64,000 bases of DNA from Naumovozyma dairenensis CBS 421 (GCF_000227115.2 NC_016479.1:1982686-2046685), one strand, 5' to 3'; counted from the stretch's first letter, positions 10,782 to 21,824 are shown. Program-made: numbers and translations. The notes: generated from the letters alone by a model not told the origin.

Positions 10782-10782
<1 letters not shown>

Positions 10783-10812
<30 letters not shown>
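10783..10812 (+). repeat. (TTTTCG)5 hexanucleotide repeat
   Basis: Five perfect TTTTCG units lie in the MYO2 promoter about 270 bp before the ATG, continuing a pyrimidine-rich run from about 10766. Confidence 0.9.
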
Positions 10813-10816
<4 letters not shown>

Positions 10817-10856
10817 GCTTTGTTATACCATCACGTAAACCCGTTTATTTATTTTA

Positions 10857-10880
10857 TAGGTAGGTAGGTAGGTAGGTAGG
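10857..10880 (+). repeat. (TAGG)6 microsatellite
   Basis: Six perfect TAGG units lie about 200 bp upstream of the MYO2 start. Confidence 0.9.
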
Positions 10881-11078
10881 TACTTGGCCATAAAATAAAA
10901 ATAAATAAAATTACGTAAAGATAAAGACAGTAAAACAAGCATTACCCTTGTATTCATCTACCCGTACTGTACTATTGCGTGGCTGATATCCGTGTATTCT
11001 CGTCATACACACTGTCGAGTCGTTAACTCCAATTAATAGTTTCCCTTTCCATATTTCCTCGAGCAAGCACAAAACATC

Positions 11079-14000
11079 ATGGCTACTTTCGAGGTCGGGA
11101 CACGTTGTTGGTATCCCAACAAGGAACAAGGATGGATCGGAGCAGAGGTCACCAAGAACGATTTCAAAGATGGTAAACATTACTTACAACTAACCACGGA
11201 AGAATCCCAGATCATCGACGTGGAAGCTACTGATTTAAATGATGAAAAAAATTCTAATTTACCATTATTAAGAAACCCACCAATATTAGAATCCACTGAA
11301 GATCTAACTTCTTTATCTTATTTGAATGAACCGGCCGTGTTACATGCTATCAAACAACGTTATGCTCAATTAAACATATATACATATTCTGGTATAGTCT
11401 TGATCGCTACTAATCCATTCGATAGAATGGATCAATTGTATTCTCAAGATATGATTCAAGCTTATTCAGGTAAGAGAAGAGGTGAAATGGAACCACATCT
11501 TTTCGCTATCGCGGAGGAAGCTTATAGTTTAATGAAACATGATAAACAAAATCAAACCATCGTTGTGAGCGGTGAATCTGGGGCTGGTAAAACTGTCTCT
11601 GCTAAATATATAATGCGTTATTTCGCATCTGTGGAAGAAGAAAATTCATCAAATATGGGAAATTTACAACATCAAGCTGAAATGTCTGAAACGGAAGAGA
11701 AAATATTGGCTACTAATCCAATCATGGAAGCATTTGGGAATGCAAAAACCACGAGGAATGATAATTCTTCCCGGTTTGGGAAATATTTGGAAATTTTATT
11801 CGATAAAGAGACCTCCATTATTGGGGCCAAAATTAGAACATACCTTTTGGAAAGATCAAGATTGGTTTATCAACCAAAAAGTGAAAGAAATTATCATATC
11901 TTTTATCAAATTTTAGCTGGGTTACCTCAAGATATTAAAACTCAATTATATTTAACAAAAGCTGAAGATTATTTTTATATGAATCAAGGTGGTGAAACTA
12001 AAATTAAAGGTATGGATGATGCAAGGGAATATCAAATCACTGTAGAAGCTCTTTCGTTAGTTGGAATTGATACAACTACTCAACATCATATTTTCCAAAT
12101 CCTTGCAGCACTATTACATATTGGTAATATTGAAATTAAAAAGACTAGAAATGATGCTTCTTTATCTTCAGATGATAAAAGTTTGAAAATTGCATGTGAA
12201 TTATTAGGAATTGATCCTTCAAATTTCGCTAAATGGATTACCAAAAAGCAAATTATTACCAGATCAGAAAAAATTGTCTCCAATTTGAATTTCGGTCAAG
12301 CCCTAGTGGCAAGAGATTCTGTTGCTAAATTTATATATTCTGCCATGTTTGATTGGTTAGTGACAAATATTAACACGGTCCTTTGTAATCCAGATGTGAT
12401 AGATCAAGTAAAGTCATTCATCGGTGTCCTTGATATCTATGGGTTCGAACATTTCGAGAAAAACTCATTTGAACAATTTTGTATTAACTATGCAAACGAA
12501 AAATTACAACAAGAATTTAATCAACACGTTTTCAAATTAGAACAAGAAGAATACGTCAAAGAGGAAATTGAATGGTCATTCATTGAATTTAACGATAATC
12601 AACCATGTATCGATTTAATTGAAAATAAATTAGGTATATTATCTCTATTAGATGAAGAGAGTAGATTACCTGCGGGATCTGATGAATCTTGGACACAAAA
12701 ATTATATCAAACTTTAGATAAACCACCCACTAACAAAGTCTTCTCTAAACCTCGTTTTGGTCAAACGAAATTTGTCGTGAGCCATTATGCTCTTGATGTC
12801 TCTTATGATACTGAAGGATTCATTGAAAAAAATAGAGATACTGTTTCTGATGGCCATTTAGAAGTCCTAAAGGCCTCTACCAATGCAACATTAATTAATA
12901 TAATAGATAGTATGGAAAGAGAAGCTCAAAAACTGGAAGATGCAAAGAAAGCTGAACAAGAAGCTAATAATGCAAAATCAATGCAGAAAAAAAAACCAGG
13001 TCCAATGAGGGGAACTTCTCATAAGAAACCAACTTTAGGATCTATGTTTAAAGTTTCATTGATTGAATTAATGCAAACTATAAATTCAACAAATGTTCAT
13101 TATATTCGTTGTATTAAACCAAATGGTGAAAAGGAAGCATGGAAATTTGATAATATCATGGTTTTGTCTCAATTACGAGCTTGTGGTGTCTTAGAGACAA
13201 TTAGAATTTCATGTGCTGGTTTCCCATCTAGATGGACTTTCAATGAATTTGTATTAAGATATTATATTTTAATATCTCCAAATGAATGGTCACAAATTTT
13301 CCAAAATCATAATTCCACAGAAAATGATGTCATTGAATTATGTAAAAAGATTCTTGCAGCAACAGTTCAAGATAAAGAAAAATATCAAATTGGTAATACG
13401 AAAATTTTCTTTAAAGCTGGGATGTTAGCATATTTGGAAAATTTAAGAACCGCTAAGATGGATAAGGCAATCATTTTGATTCAAAAACATATTAGATCCA
13501 AATATTACCGTAAACATTATCTATCAGTGAAAAAATCCATATTAGATGTTCAAAGTACCGTTAGAGGTAAATTAGCCCGTCTTAGAACAGAACACGGTTT
13601 CCAAGTTCAATCTGCTATTGCCATTCAAACAATATATAGAGGTTATTCGAAACGTGCGTACGTTCATAATATTATTGCATCGATTAAAAGAATACAAATT
13701 CAAGTCAGGAAGGAATTACAACTTCGGGAAATGCAAACTAAACATGAATTGGATGCTGCAATTACTATTCAAAGTAAAATTAGATCATTTATTCCAAGAT
13801 ATACATATGAAAATACAAGAAAAAACACCATTGTGGTTCAATCTTTAATTAGAAGACGTATTGCTAGAAGAACTTTGAAACAATTGAAATCTGATGCTAA
13901 GAGTGTTTCTCATTTGAAAGAAGTTAGTTATAAATTGGAAAATAAAGTCATTGAATTGACACAAAATTTGGCAATGAAAGTGAAAGAAAATAAGACATTA

Positions 14001-15821
14001 TCTGCATCATTGGAAGAATTACAAAAGAAAGTTGCATTGACTAATGAATTACAATTAGCATTGGAACAAAAGAAACAAGAACATTTGAAAGATTTAGATG
14101 ATCAAAGAATTGAATTTATTGAAAAGACTAAAGATTTAAATGCACAATTGGAATCTGCTAATAAACAAATGGAAGATGCTCAATTAGAAATTGCCAATAT
14201 TAAAGCACAACATGAACAATTAAAGGAAGATGCGGGTAAACAATTACAAGAATTAGATGAAACGAAGAAACAACTTGCTGATGCTAATACAAGAAATACA
14301 GATATGTACAATGAGATTAAATCTTTGAAAGAAGAAGTTACACGTTTACAAACTGCCATCACATTGGGTACCGTGACAACAAATACAAACTTATTACCAC
14401 AAACTCCATCTAAGGAATCCAAGATTAATCATACACATATTATGACAGAAAGTAATTTGTCTCCAGGTCATTTGAATTCTATGCCGATCAATGGTATTCA
14501 AGAAGATGTCTCTAGTATTAATGGAATTGGTATTGAAAATGATAAGAATGTTAGTACAGAGGCTAATAATTTGACGCAAATCAATGAAGAGTTATATAGA
14601 TTATTGGAAGAAACTGATGTGTTAAACAATGAAATTACCGAGGGTCTATTGAAGGGATTCCAAGTACCTGATGCAGGTGTTGCCATTCAATTGAGTAGAA
14701 GAGATGTTGTTTATCCAGCAAGAATCTTAATTATCGTATTAAGTGAAATGTGGAGATTTGGGTTAACTAAACAAAGTGAGAGTTTCCTAGCTCAAGTCTT
14801 GACAACGATACAAAAAGTTGTTACTACTTTGAAGGGGAATGATTTAATCCCCAGTGGTGTATTTTGGTTAGCAAATGTTCGTGAATTATATTCATTTGTT
14901 GTGTTTGCTCAACATTCCATTTTGACAGAAGAATCTTTCAAGAAAGGTATGAATGATGATGAATATAATGAATATGTTTCCCTAGTCACTGAATTGAAAG
15001 AAGATTTTGAATCTTTAAGTTATAATATTTATAATATTTGGTTGAAGAAATTACAAAAGGAATTGCAAAAGAAAGCCATTCATGCGGTTGTATTATCTGA
15101 ATCATTACCTGGATTTAATACTAATGAATCCAATGGATTTTTAAACAAGTTATTTACATCAAATGAAGAATATACCATGGATGATATATTAACATTTTTC
15201 AATAGTATATTTTGGTGTATGAAATCTTTCCATGTTGAGAATGAAGTTTTCCGTACAGTGGTCATTACATTATTAAATTATGTGGATGCCATTTGTTTCA
15301 ATGATTTAATTATGAAACGTAATTTCTTATCATGGAAACGTGGGTTACAATTGAACTATAATGTTACAAGATTGGAAGAATGGTGTAAGACTCATGGATT
15401 ACCAGATGGAGCCCAATATTTACAACATTTAATTCAAACTGCCAAATTATTACAATTGAGGAAATATTCTATTGAAGATATTGATATTGTTCGTGGAATT
15501 TGTTCATCCTTATCACCATCACAATTACAAAAATTAATTTCACAGTATCATGTTGCAGATTATGAATCCCCAATACCACAAGATATTTTGAAATATGTTG
15601 CTGATATTGTTAAACATGATACTACAATTGATGCTGATGGTAAATTACAAAATGATATTTTCATTCATCCTGAAACTGGACCATTTAATGATCCATTTGT
15701 TGAAGTTAAGACGAGAAAATTTGATCAAGTGGAAGCATATATTCCATCATGGTTAATTTTACCTACTACAAAAAGAATTGTTGATCTTGTTGCGCAACAA
15801 GTCACTGTACCAGGGGCATGA
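11079..15821 (+). CDS. MYO2: Class V myosin heavy chain
   Basis: This 1580-residue protein is almost the same length as S. cerevisiae Myo2 (1574). Myo2 moves secretory vesicles, vacuole, peroxisomes and other cargo along actin cables into the bud. The domains run in class V order. An SH3-like N-terminus begins TRCWYPNKEQGWIGAEV. The motor domain has the P-loop GESGAGKT at residues 165-172 and switch II DIYGFEHFEKNSFEQFCINY. IQ motifs that bind calmodulin and light chains follow at about 790-930. A coiled coil covers about 930-1090, and the globular cargo domain follows an Asn/Ser-rich linker. SNC2 downstream and FRT1 upstream match YOR324-YOR327. MYO4 is the duplicate; length and cargo domain favour MYO2. 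Confidence 0.97.
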   Translation: MATFEVGTRCWYPNKEQGWIGAEVTKNDFKDGKHYLQLTTEESQIIDVEATDLNDEKNSNLPLLRNPPILESTEDLTSLSYLNEPAVLHAIKQRYAQLNIYTYSGIVLIATNPFDRMDQLYSQDMIQAYSGKRRGEMEPHLFAIAEEAYSLMKHDKQNQTIVVSGESGAGKTVSAKYIMRYFASVEEENSSNMGNLQHQAEMSETEEKILATNPIMEAFGNAKTTRNDNSSRFGKYLEILFDKETSIIGAKIRTYLLERSRLVYQPKSERNYHIFYQILAGLPQDIKTQLYLTKAEDYFYMNQGGETKIKGMDDAREYQITVEALSLVGIDTTTQHHIFQILAALLHIGNIEIKKTRNDASLSSDDKSLKIACELLGIDPSNFAKWITKKQIITRSEKIVSNLNFGQALVARDSVAKFIYSAMFDWLVTNINTVLCNPDVIDQVKSFIGVLDIYGFEHFEKNSFEQFCINYANEKLQQEFNQHVFKLEQEEYVKEEIEWSFIEFNDNQPCIDLIENKLGILSLLDEESRLPAGSDESWTQKLYQTLDKPPTNKVFSKPRFGQTKFVVSHYALDVSYDTEGFIEKNRDTVSDGHLEVLKASTNATLINIIDSMEREAQKLEDAKKAEQEANNAKSMQKKKPGPMRGTSHKKPTLGSMFKVSLIELMQTINSTNVHYIRCIKPNGEKEAWKFDNIMVLSQLRACGVLETIRISCAGFPSRWTFNEFVLRYYILISPNEWSQIFQNHNSTENDVIELCKKILAATVQDKEKYQIGNTKIFFKAGMLAYLENLRTAKMDKAIILIQKHIRSKYYRKHYLSVKKSILDVQSTVRGKLARLRTEHGFQVQSAIAIQTIYRGYSKRAYVHNIIASIKRIQIQVRKELQLREMQTKHELDAAITIQSKIRSFIPRYTYENTRKNTIVVQSLIRRRIARRTLKQLKSDAKSVSHLKEVSYKLENKVIELTQNLAMKVKENKTLSASLEELQKKVALTNELQLALEQKKQEHLKDLDDQRIEFIEKTKDLNAQLESANKQMEDAQLEIANIKAQHEQLKEDAGKQLQELDETKKQLADANTRNTDMYNEIKSLKEEVTRLQTAITLGTVTTNTNLLPQTPSKESKINHTHIMTESNLSPGHLNSMPINGIQEDVSSINGIGIENDKNVSTEANNLTQINEELYRLLEETDVLNNEITEGLLKGFQVPDAGVAIQLSRRDVVYPARILIIVLSEMWRFGLTKQSESFLAQVLTTIQKVVTTLKGNDLIPSGVFWLANVRELYSFVVFAQHSILTEESFKKGMNDDEYNEYVSLVTELKEDFESLSYNIYNIWLKKLQKELQKKAIHAVVLSESLPGFNTNESNGFLNKLFTSNEEYTMDDILTFFNSIFWCMKSFHVENEVFRTVVITLLNYVDAICFNDLIMKRNFLSWKRGLQLNYNVTRLEEWCKTHGLPDGAQYLQHLIQTAKLLQLRKYSIEDIDIVRGICSSLSPSQLQKLISQYHVADYESPIPQDILKYVADIVKHDTTIDADGKLQNDIFIHPETGPFNDPFVEVKTRKFDQVEAYIPSWLILPTTKRIVDLVAQQVTVPGA

Positions 15822-16325
15822 AGAAAAAACAGCAGCAAACTGATGAAAAAGAAAATTTGATGATTAAGGAACTACATACAATATTGATAAAATAAATAAA
15901 AAATACCATTATAAAAATGTAATATATATAAAGAAAGCTCTAATATATTTTGTGTATGATAAAATTGCCAACAAAGGGCAAAAAAAAAAGAAGAGTTTTT
16001 ATTTTCTTTTTTTAGAAATATATGGATGCGGCTAGGAAAAAAAAACCTGATATACATTGTTATATATACTGTTGAATGAATTAAAGAGAGAATTGGGAGA
16101 GAAGTTATATAAAACAAAAAAATATATATGAGATGACTTGACTTTTCTTTTTAACATTTTGTGTCATATTATTGATCAAAAGCTTGCTTGTGTATTATTA
16201 TTCTTTCAAACGGGTTTAATTTCCTTTTTTCATTCTGGGATCAAGATATTGATCTATTCCTTTCCCATCTTCTTGTGGTTGTTATCTTTTATTTTTTATC
16301 TTTTTAAGTGTATGTACGGCGCAGT
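15822..16325. other. Intergenic, convergent MYO2/SNC2 3' ends
   Basis: This 504-bp, very AT-rich region has A and T runs and TATATA tracts. It presumably holds the polyadenylation signals of both genes. No coding signal is seen. Confidence 0.5.
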
Positions 16326-16667
16326 CTAACTGAAATGGACCACGATAGGCACAATGATGACGACTAATAAGATGATAATGACCAATACCAAACACATCCT
16401 CATTTTCAAATCTTTCCACCACATTTGTTTTCTAACTCTGTTAGCACCTCTTTTAAAACCTTGAGCAGATACAGCTAAATTATCAGCTTTATCCTCTATC
16501 GAAGTTAATCTTTCTCCACGTTCTGCTACTTTATTAATATTATCTCTCATTATACCCACCGTATCATCAATTTCTGCCTTTAATGCTGCAGCTTTAGATT
16601 GTGATTCAGGAACATCATGATTTTGTTCAGGTGGTACATATGGATCATAAGGGACTGATGAGGACAT
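16326..16667 (-). CDS. SNC2: Vesicle R-SNARE (synaptobrevin), Snc2-like
   Basis: This 113-residue v-SNARE acts in fusion of post-Golgi secretory vesicles and endocytic vesicles with plasma membrane or Golgi. The short N-terminus is followed by the SNARE helix [21 protein letters not shown] with the zero-layer Arg at residue 50. A juxtamembrane Trp pair ([10 protein letters not shown]) and one C-terminal transmembrane helix ending IVPIVVHFS complete it. The ORF is uninterrupted, whereas S. cerevisiae SNC1 has an intron and SNC2 does not. The N- and C-terminal sequence and the position after MYO2 (YOR326-YOR327) also favour SNC2. Tail-anchored insertion is expected. Confidence 0.96.
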   Translation of the reverse strand: MSSSVPYDPYVPPEQNHDVPESQSKAAALKAEIDDTVGIMRDNINKVAERGERLTSIEDKADNLAVSAQGFKRGANRVRKQMWWKDLKMRMCLVLVIIILLVVIIVPIVVHFS

Positions 16668-17907
16668 TTCTTTTCGCTTGTGTTATTGTGTGTGGTTCTT
16701 TGTTTTGTTTTGTTTGATCGATCTCTTCTCTGATGGAAGTAGTAGTGTTTTTTCCTATATTATAATATAACTCGAATAAACGATTGCGATCTGTTGTTCT
16801 CCTTCGATGTTAGATCTTACAGTGCTGTTTGCCAGTGGTGGTGGTAGACATACATATTTTTAGCTCTTCTTTATGTGCTTCCTTCCTCTTTCCTTCCACT
16901 TTCCTGGTTTTCTGCCAAAATTGCATTTTCCATTTTGAAAAATGGTTACCCTGGGCAAGATAAGGTTGGGGCTGTTTAAATAAGGGGGCGCACGCCATTA
17001 GAGGGTTAATAACATTTACCCCTGGTCTTTTGTTTGCCCTAAAAGCTGGGTAACACCAAGAGTGCATTAATAATAATAATACCATAAACTATATAGATAA
17101 ACTAGATAAACTAGATAAACCGGAGTTCCCTTGGAGAACTCGGCAAATGGGGGCGAGTGGATTTAACTTGCAAATTGCAAGTTGCAATGGCCGTTTGGAT
17201 CTCAGACACTTAGACGCTGTTTGCGTCAAGGAAACTTTGTAGCACTTTTGGAGATATGATCTACAAGGAGAAACCATACATTCTTAATACACATATTTTA
17301 TATCTTGGTTTAGAATAATAATATGAAGTATTGAAATATATAACTAATACAACTCACAACTAGAATATATCCACTTAGTAATAAAATTTGATCGTTTTTA
17401 TAGAGATGTTGTTCTGATTCATCTCAATATGTATTTATCTATAAGCTATAAATACGAAGACTTGTCATTCTATCCAATAGACTGTGTCATCAGTAATAAA
17501 ATTATAACGGTTCTTGCAAAGGCGTTTTCTCCGAAGAGTATGAAACCTCTTGAAGTTTGGGAACTTATTGTGGAGCTGTTTGCGGACATTCTTACTTTTG
17601 TTAGAATGGATTGTGACAGTAAAAGTTGTGGAACAATGGTATTAAATTTGTTTTATATAACAACCTTAAATTATCCATTTATAAATCCATAAAATAATAA
17701 AACAATACTCGATTTGTAATAAACCAATATACAATAAGAAGATACACACATATCAAAGAATGTAATAATACGTATGAAAATGATTTTCTTGTATGTATTT
17801 ATATCTATACCGTAATATCTCTATATTTTTTATACCTTAAATATTTATATATATATATATATATATGTTAGACAGGCAAAGTCAGACTATATCTTCTTTT
17901 TTTTTTT
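16668..17907. other. Intergenic SNC2 promoter / SCD5 3' flank; PDR10 position empty
   Basis: S. cerevisiae has the ABC transporter gene PDR10 (YOR328W) between SNC2 and SCD5. Here only 1.24 kb remains with no ABC-transporter remnant that I could see. A threefold ACTAGATAA-type repeat lies near 17089-17119. An inverted repeat with 7-bp arms lies at 17165-17183, and a (TA)n tract near 17845-17866. The 87-codon plus frame at 17429-17692 resembles nothing known to me. Confidence 0.5.
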
Positions 17908-20382
17908 TTAGCGTGGAACTCTCCCATATTGGTTTTGTAATGCATCAACTTGTTGTTGTAATGATTGTAAATTATTCAATATATTATCATTACTATGACT
18001 TGGAGAAGAAATCGGTGGTCTATTGATAATATTATTATAATTATTATTATTGTTGTTGTTGTTGTTGTTATGGTTATAATCTGCAAGGTTATTTGTACTA
18101 AAAGAAGAAGAATATGGCCTTCCACTTGGATAACCTGGATATATAGAAGGTAATGTATGATTCACATTACTATTGGGGAATGCTTGTAATGATGATGATG
18201 ATGACGATGGGGGTTGGCCCGTATATTGAGGTTGCTGTTGTTGATGTGGCGTAAGCTGTGGTTGTAAGTGTTGTTGCTGTTGTTGTTGGTGGTGATGATA
18301 TTGTTGATGGAGCTGATGCTGTTGTTGAGGGTGCTGCATTTGTTGTGTTTGATAATCATTAGTGTAATTCTGATTCGTTCCTGTTCTTGTATCATTGTTT
18401 GGTATTTGATGTTGTTGTGGTTGCGGTTGTTGTGGTTGATGATATTGCATGTCTATAGTGGTTTGACTGGTGGTGGGAGATGAAGAATGCGATAATAATG
18501 TTTGAAGATAACTACTTGCAGCATTAGGGGCAGGAAGCCTACCAGCTTGTTGTTGTTGTTGTTGAGTATTTTGATTCAATTGTGGACGTGATTGTTGTTG
18601 CTGAGGAGGTGACAAGTATGAGGGCATTTGTTGTTGGTGTTGTTGCTGATGTGAGGGTGTGTTTCTTGGGAAAGTATTTTGTTGTGGCATTGGATTCGGT
18701 ACTTGAAGGTTATTCATATATATATTTTGTTGTTGTAATTGTGTTGGTAGGTACGACACGTGTTGCTGTTGTCCCGTTGTTTGTGGAGATGCAAATTTGT
18801 TTGGGCTTGGTACAGGGCTAGTTTGCGTATTTAGTTGTTGCATTGCAGATGATGGGAACTGCTGTTGTTTCATTAAATAGTTTGCTGAACCTGTAGCGGT
18901 AGGCTTTAAAGGTTGCATGGGGAGGGAGTTGTTCATTTGTGATACTTCTGGATTACTACCAGTATTGTTGATGTTTGTCGACTGTTGTTGGTTATTTATA
19001 GGTTCAAAATGGCTACGCATTAAATAATTGGCAGATCCTGTTGCTGTTGGTTTTAAAGGTTGTAAAGATTGTGTTTGTTTATTTACATCAAATGAGTTGT
19101 TTGTAGTAGTGGCACCGAATTCTTTACGGAATAAATGATTGGCTGAACCAGTGGCAGTTGGTTTAAGTGGTTGCAAAGGAGATTGATTGGTATTTGGATT
19201 ATTCCCATTAAAACTATTATTCATACCATTATTAATTCCAAACAAAGGTTGCAATAATGGATTCTCTGTGAACATTGTTGCAGAATCTACAGTAGTAATC
19301 TTCTTGAAATGAGATAAGGAATCTTGCATATCCTTTAAGACTTCCTTTTCTTCTTCTGTTTCTTGTTGTTCATTTGGTAATGTGGAAACTAAACCTGTAT
19401 TCTCCGACTTCTTAGCTAGTTGTTTTAATAATTGATCCATTGGTAATGATAAATCCAATGGACCTTTTATGAATTCATCTTTTTCCTCCGGTATCACAAT
19501 GTGATTATCATTCGTAGTCGTGTTATTATTATTATTATTTTTGATGTTCTGATCACTATTTTTTGGAGGATCTTGGAACGTTACATGTTCAGAGAATCTT
19601 ACCCTTTTATTTTTAAATGCAATATTTTTAATTTTCCTTCTTATTCTTTTCTTTGAAGTTTGGCCTGTCAAAAGTAAAGACGTAAAAGAATCGAAATCAA
19701 CACCACCACCATTGACACCATCTGGGGCATTTTCCTCCACTTCTTCATAAATTTCTTGACCATCTTCATTTCTTGCCAATATTGGTCTTGGTCTTGGAAT
19801 GGGAGCCTTTTCCATAATCATTTTCCTTGTTGGTAATACATGTTCTATCAGAGCTTTTGAAACCAATCTTAATAAAGCAAAAAATTGACCAATATTTAAA
19901 GCATTTTTACAACTTCTAAAGATGGTGGATAATCTATTTTTCAAATCATCATTAATATTGAAATTTTTCAAAAAAGTGAAAACATCCCATAATTTAACTA
20001 ATTTATTATGTGTCTTTGCTGTTATGTAATTATACCATCTTAAGTATGTTCTTAATTCTTCATGAGTTAATTGATTTTGTGATAATGATAGGGGCACTCT
20101 TAGATCATCCATGGATTCGTTATAATTCATGAGAGCAGCATTTTCAGCATTATTAGTACTGTTTGAAAGGGTAGGAATTGACGTGTCACTATGACTTCTA
20201 ATTGATGCAGTAGGTTCAATGATCTTTAAATTTGAGTTAGTAGGAGTTGGAACACCAAAATCGAATGATACACTTGGTGGACCGAGGCCATTGAAAGAGG
20301 ACGATTGTTGTTGTTGTGATTGTTGATTATTATCAGCTGCATTTTGTGCAAGCCCTGGTATATTTAGCCAATCATAGGACAT
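17908..20382 (-). CDS. SCD5: Clathrin/actin endocytosis regulator and PP1 targeting subunit Scd5
   Basis: This 824-residue protein compares with 872 in S. cerevisiae Scd5. Scd5 brings the PP1 phosphatase Glc7 to cortical actin patches and links clathrin-mediated endocytosis to actin. The conserved N-terminus (MSYDWLNIPGL) and a helical domain at about 110-200 are present. A PP1-docking RVxF-type motif occurs in KNKRVRFSEHVTF. The diagnostic repeat PLKPTATGSAN occurs three times, each followed by a hydrophobic/aromatic stretch. The C-terminal half is a long Gln/Asn-rich region that includes CAA and AAT repeats. Position after SNC2 matches YOR329C. Confidence 0.95.
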   Translation of the reverse strand: MSYDWLNIPGLAQNAADNNQQSQQQQSSSFNGLGPPSVSFDFGVPTPTNSNLKIIEPTASIRSHSDTSIPTLSNSTNNAENAALMNYNESMDDLRVPLSLSQNQLTHEELRTYLRWYNYITAKTHNKLVKLWDVFTFLKNFNINDDLKNRLSTIFRSCKNALNIGQFFALLRLVSKALIEHVLPTRKMIMEKAPIPRPRPILARNEDGQEIYEEVEENAPDGVNGGGVDFDSFTSLLLTGQTSKKRIRRKIKNIAFKNKRVRFSEHVTFQDPPKNSDQNIKNNNNNNTTTNDNHIVIPEEKDEFIKGPLDLSLPMDQLLKQLAKKSENTGLVSTLPNEQQETEEEKEVLKDMQDSLSHFKKITTVDSATMFTENPLLQPLFGINNGMNNSFNGNNPNTNQSPLQPLKPTATGSANHLFRKEFGATTTNNSFDVNKQTQSLQPLKPTATGSANYLMRSHFEPINNQQQSTNINNTGSNPEVSQMNNSLPMQPLKPTATGSANYLMKQQQFPSSAMQQLNTQTSPVPSPNKFASPQTTGQQQHVSYLPTQLQQQNIYMNNLQVPNPMPQQNTFPRNTPSHQQQHQQQMPSYLSPPQQQQSRPQLNQNTQQQQQQAGRLPAPNAASSYLQTLLSHSSSPTTSQTTIDMQYHQPQQPQPQQHQIPNNDTRTGTNQNYTNDYQTQQMQHPQQQHQLHQQYHHHQQQQQQHLQPQLTPHQQQQPQYTGQPPSSSSSSLQAFPNSNVNHTLPSIYPGYPSGRPYSSSFSTNNLADYNHNNNNNNNNNNYNNIINRPPISSPSHSNDNILNNLQSLQQQVDALQNQYGRVPR

Positions 20383-21536
20383 GTTTCTGTAAAACGGTAG
20401 ACTAGAGGTTTTTGTATGATAATGGCCCTGTTCTTTTATATAATTGTAACTTTTCGAAGTATAATGTACCGTATCGAAAATGTTACAGGGGATAAAAAAA
20501 GCACTTGTGATACCGGTTTCACAAATGTTTGCAAATAACAGGAAGAAAAAGATTAATTGGTATAGATTTTTGACCTCTAAATCCTATTGTAGTGTAGTTT
20601 AAGTGCAACTGGAAGAAATAGGGATGTATATGCAAGTTTGAAGGAAGCAAAAGGCGAGAAGGTAATGGTTCTGGGTTGTTTAGAGTTCACCTTAATCTTG
20701 GATCAATAGCAAAAATATGATACCAATTGAAGAAATAGATCTTCCCTTTTTTCCTTTCTATGTATGGGTCTGGTTCCTTTGGTTATCTTCCACAGTGTAT
20801 AGGCCTATTCTAATATATACGTACATAGTCATATTTATTCAAATGAGCCTTTCTGTCCCGTATAATTGTTATGGTTTATTTTAACGTTTGATTGAGAAAA
20901 CGCGAGAAATCTGAACAAGTGGAGTGACTGTCTCTTCCTTCCCACCCGTACACCAAGATAGAGCCTGTTTTGCAACCCAGACATCATCAATTTGTTTATT
21001 TCAAAAAAGAAACAAAAACAAAAAATATTTGAGATTTCCCAATTTTAAAACACCCAAGCACCCAACGACGCACAGACGCAACACCCAAATTTGTCCAATT
21101 AAGAGTGAGACAGTATCTCTCGAGCGGTGAGTGGAAAATTTACACAAGTTAAAAGCAGATTTAATAGTCATTTTCCATACACAGTTTCATTAATCATATT
21201 CTTCCACACACACATGAATTATTGTTGATTATTTCATACCTCCTTCTTGCACTCTTGTTCTTATTTATTATTATCATTATTATTATTATATAATTTTCTT
21301 CTCTCATGCTGTTTTTAAAGGAACCAACGAAACACAGACAAATAAACAAACACAAAAACAACCACTTTCCTTCAATTCAAAACAGGTCCCCCCAAACCAT
21401 TATAAACTAGCGAATCTTTCAAAAACTACAACATCTACTTCGCAATCAAACAAGATATATATTATCCAAATTTTAAGTTATTTTATTATTATTATTATTA
21501 TTAGAAACATCAATCAGTGCTAATTTATCAATAAAA

Positions 21537-21548
21537 ATGGCTTACTAA
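21537..21548 (+). promoter_or_regulatory. GCN4 uORF1 (Met-Ala-Tyr-stop)
   Basis: ATG GCT TAC TAA lies 392 bp upstream of the GCN4 ATG, with A at -3. S. cerevisiae uORF1 is ATG GCT TGC TAA at about -360. The near-identical peptide, stop and distance support the same role: a permissive first uORF after which 40S subunits resume scanning. Confidence 0.88.
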
Positions 21549-21597
21549 ATTATATTTTGTTTAGAAAAAAAATTATAACCCCCCTTTAAAAAGAACA

Positions 21598-21609
21598 ATG
21601 AGTAACTAA
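21598..21609 (+). promoter_or_regulatory. GCN4 uORF2 (Met-Ser-Asn-stop)
   Basis: ATG AGT AAC TAA has a favourable A at -3, 331 bp upstream of the GCN4 ATG. The 3-codon length matches the S. cerevisiae uORFs. Confidence 0.8.
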
Positions 21610-21694
21610 ATCTACCTACCCTGAAAATTATTAAAATTTTTAGTTTTTTTAAAGAAAAAAAATATTATACTTACTATTAAAGTGTTATCCCAAA

Positions 21695-21706
21695 ATGAAT
21701 CGTTAA
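21695..21706 (+). promoter_or_regulatory. GCN4 uORF3 (Met-Asn-Arg-stop)
   Basis: ATG AAT CGT TAA lies 234 bp upstream of the GCN4 ATG, with A at -3. It is another 3-codon uORF. Confidence 0.8.
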
Positions 21707-21792
21707 ATTAAAATTATACTACTAAATCTTCCTTTTTTGGTTGTTTATCTTTCCCCCCTCCCTTTTTTATTACTACAATAATTCAAGTCAAC

Positions 21793-21804
21793 ATGTGTCT
21801 GTAA
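21793..21804 (+). promoter_or_regulatory. GCN4 uORF4 (Met-Cys-Leu-stop)
   Basis: ATG TGT CTG TAA lies 136 bp upstream of the GCN4 ATG, close to the place of inhibitory uORF4 in S. cerevisiae (about -150). Confidence 0.8.
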
Positions 21805-21824
21805 CTCCCGTTATTATTATCAAA

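Larger units (their letters stand above)
10162..11078. promoter_or_regulatory. Divergent FRT1/MYO2 promoter region with several microsatellites
   Basis: This 917-bp region lies between divergent start codons. It contains a CACGTG E-box (10590-10595) and four short tandem repeats: CGTA (10493-10508), GTGTG-type around 10671-10686, TTTTCG (10783-10812) and TAGG (10857-10880). The frames at 10324-10596 and 10610-10867 are low-complexity and not gene-like. Confidence 0.55.

Noticed and set aside
17429..17692. 87-codon plus-strand frame between SNC2 and SCD5
   Set aside because: No homology that I recognise and AT-rich chance-like composition; not strong enough to list as a gene.
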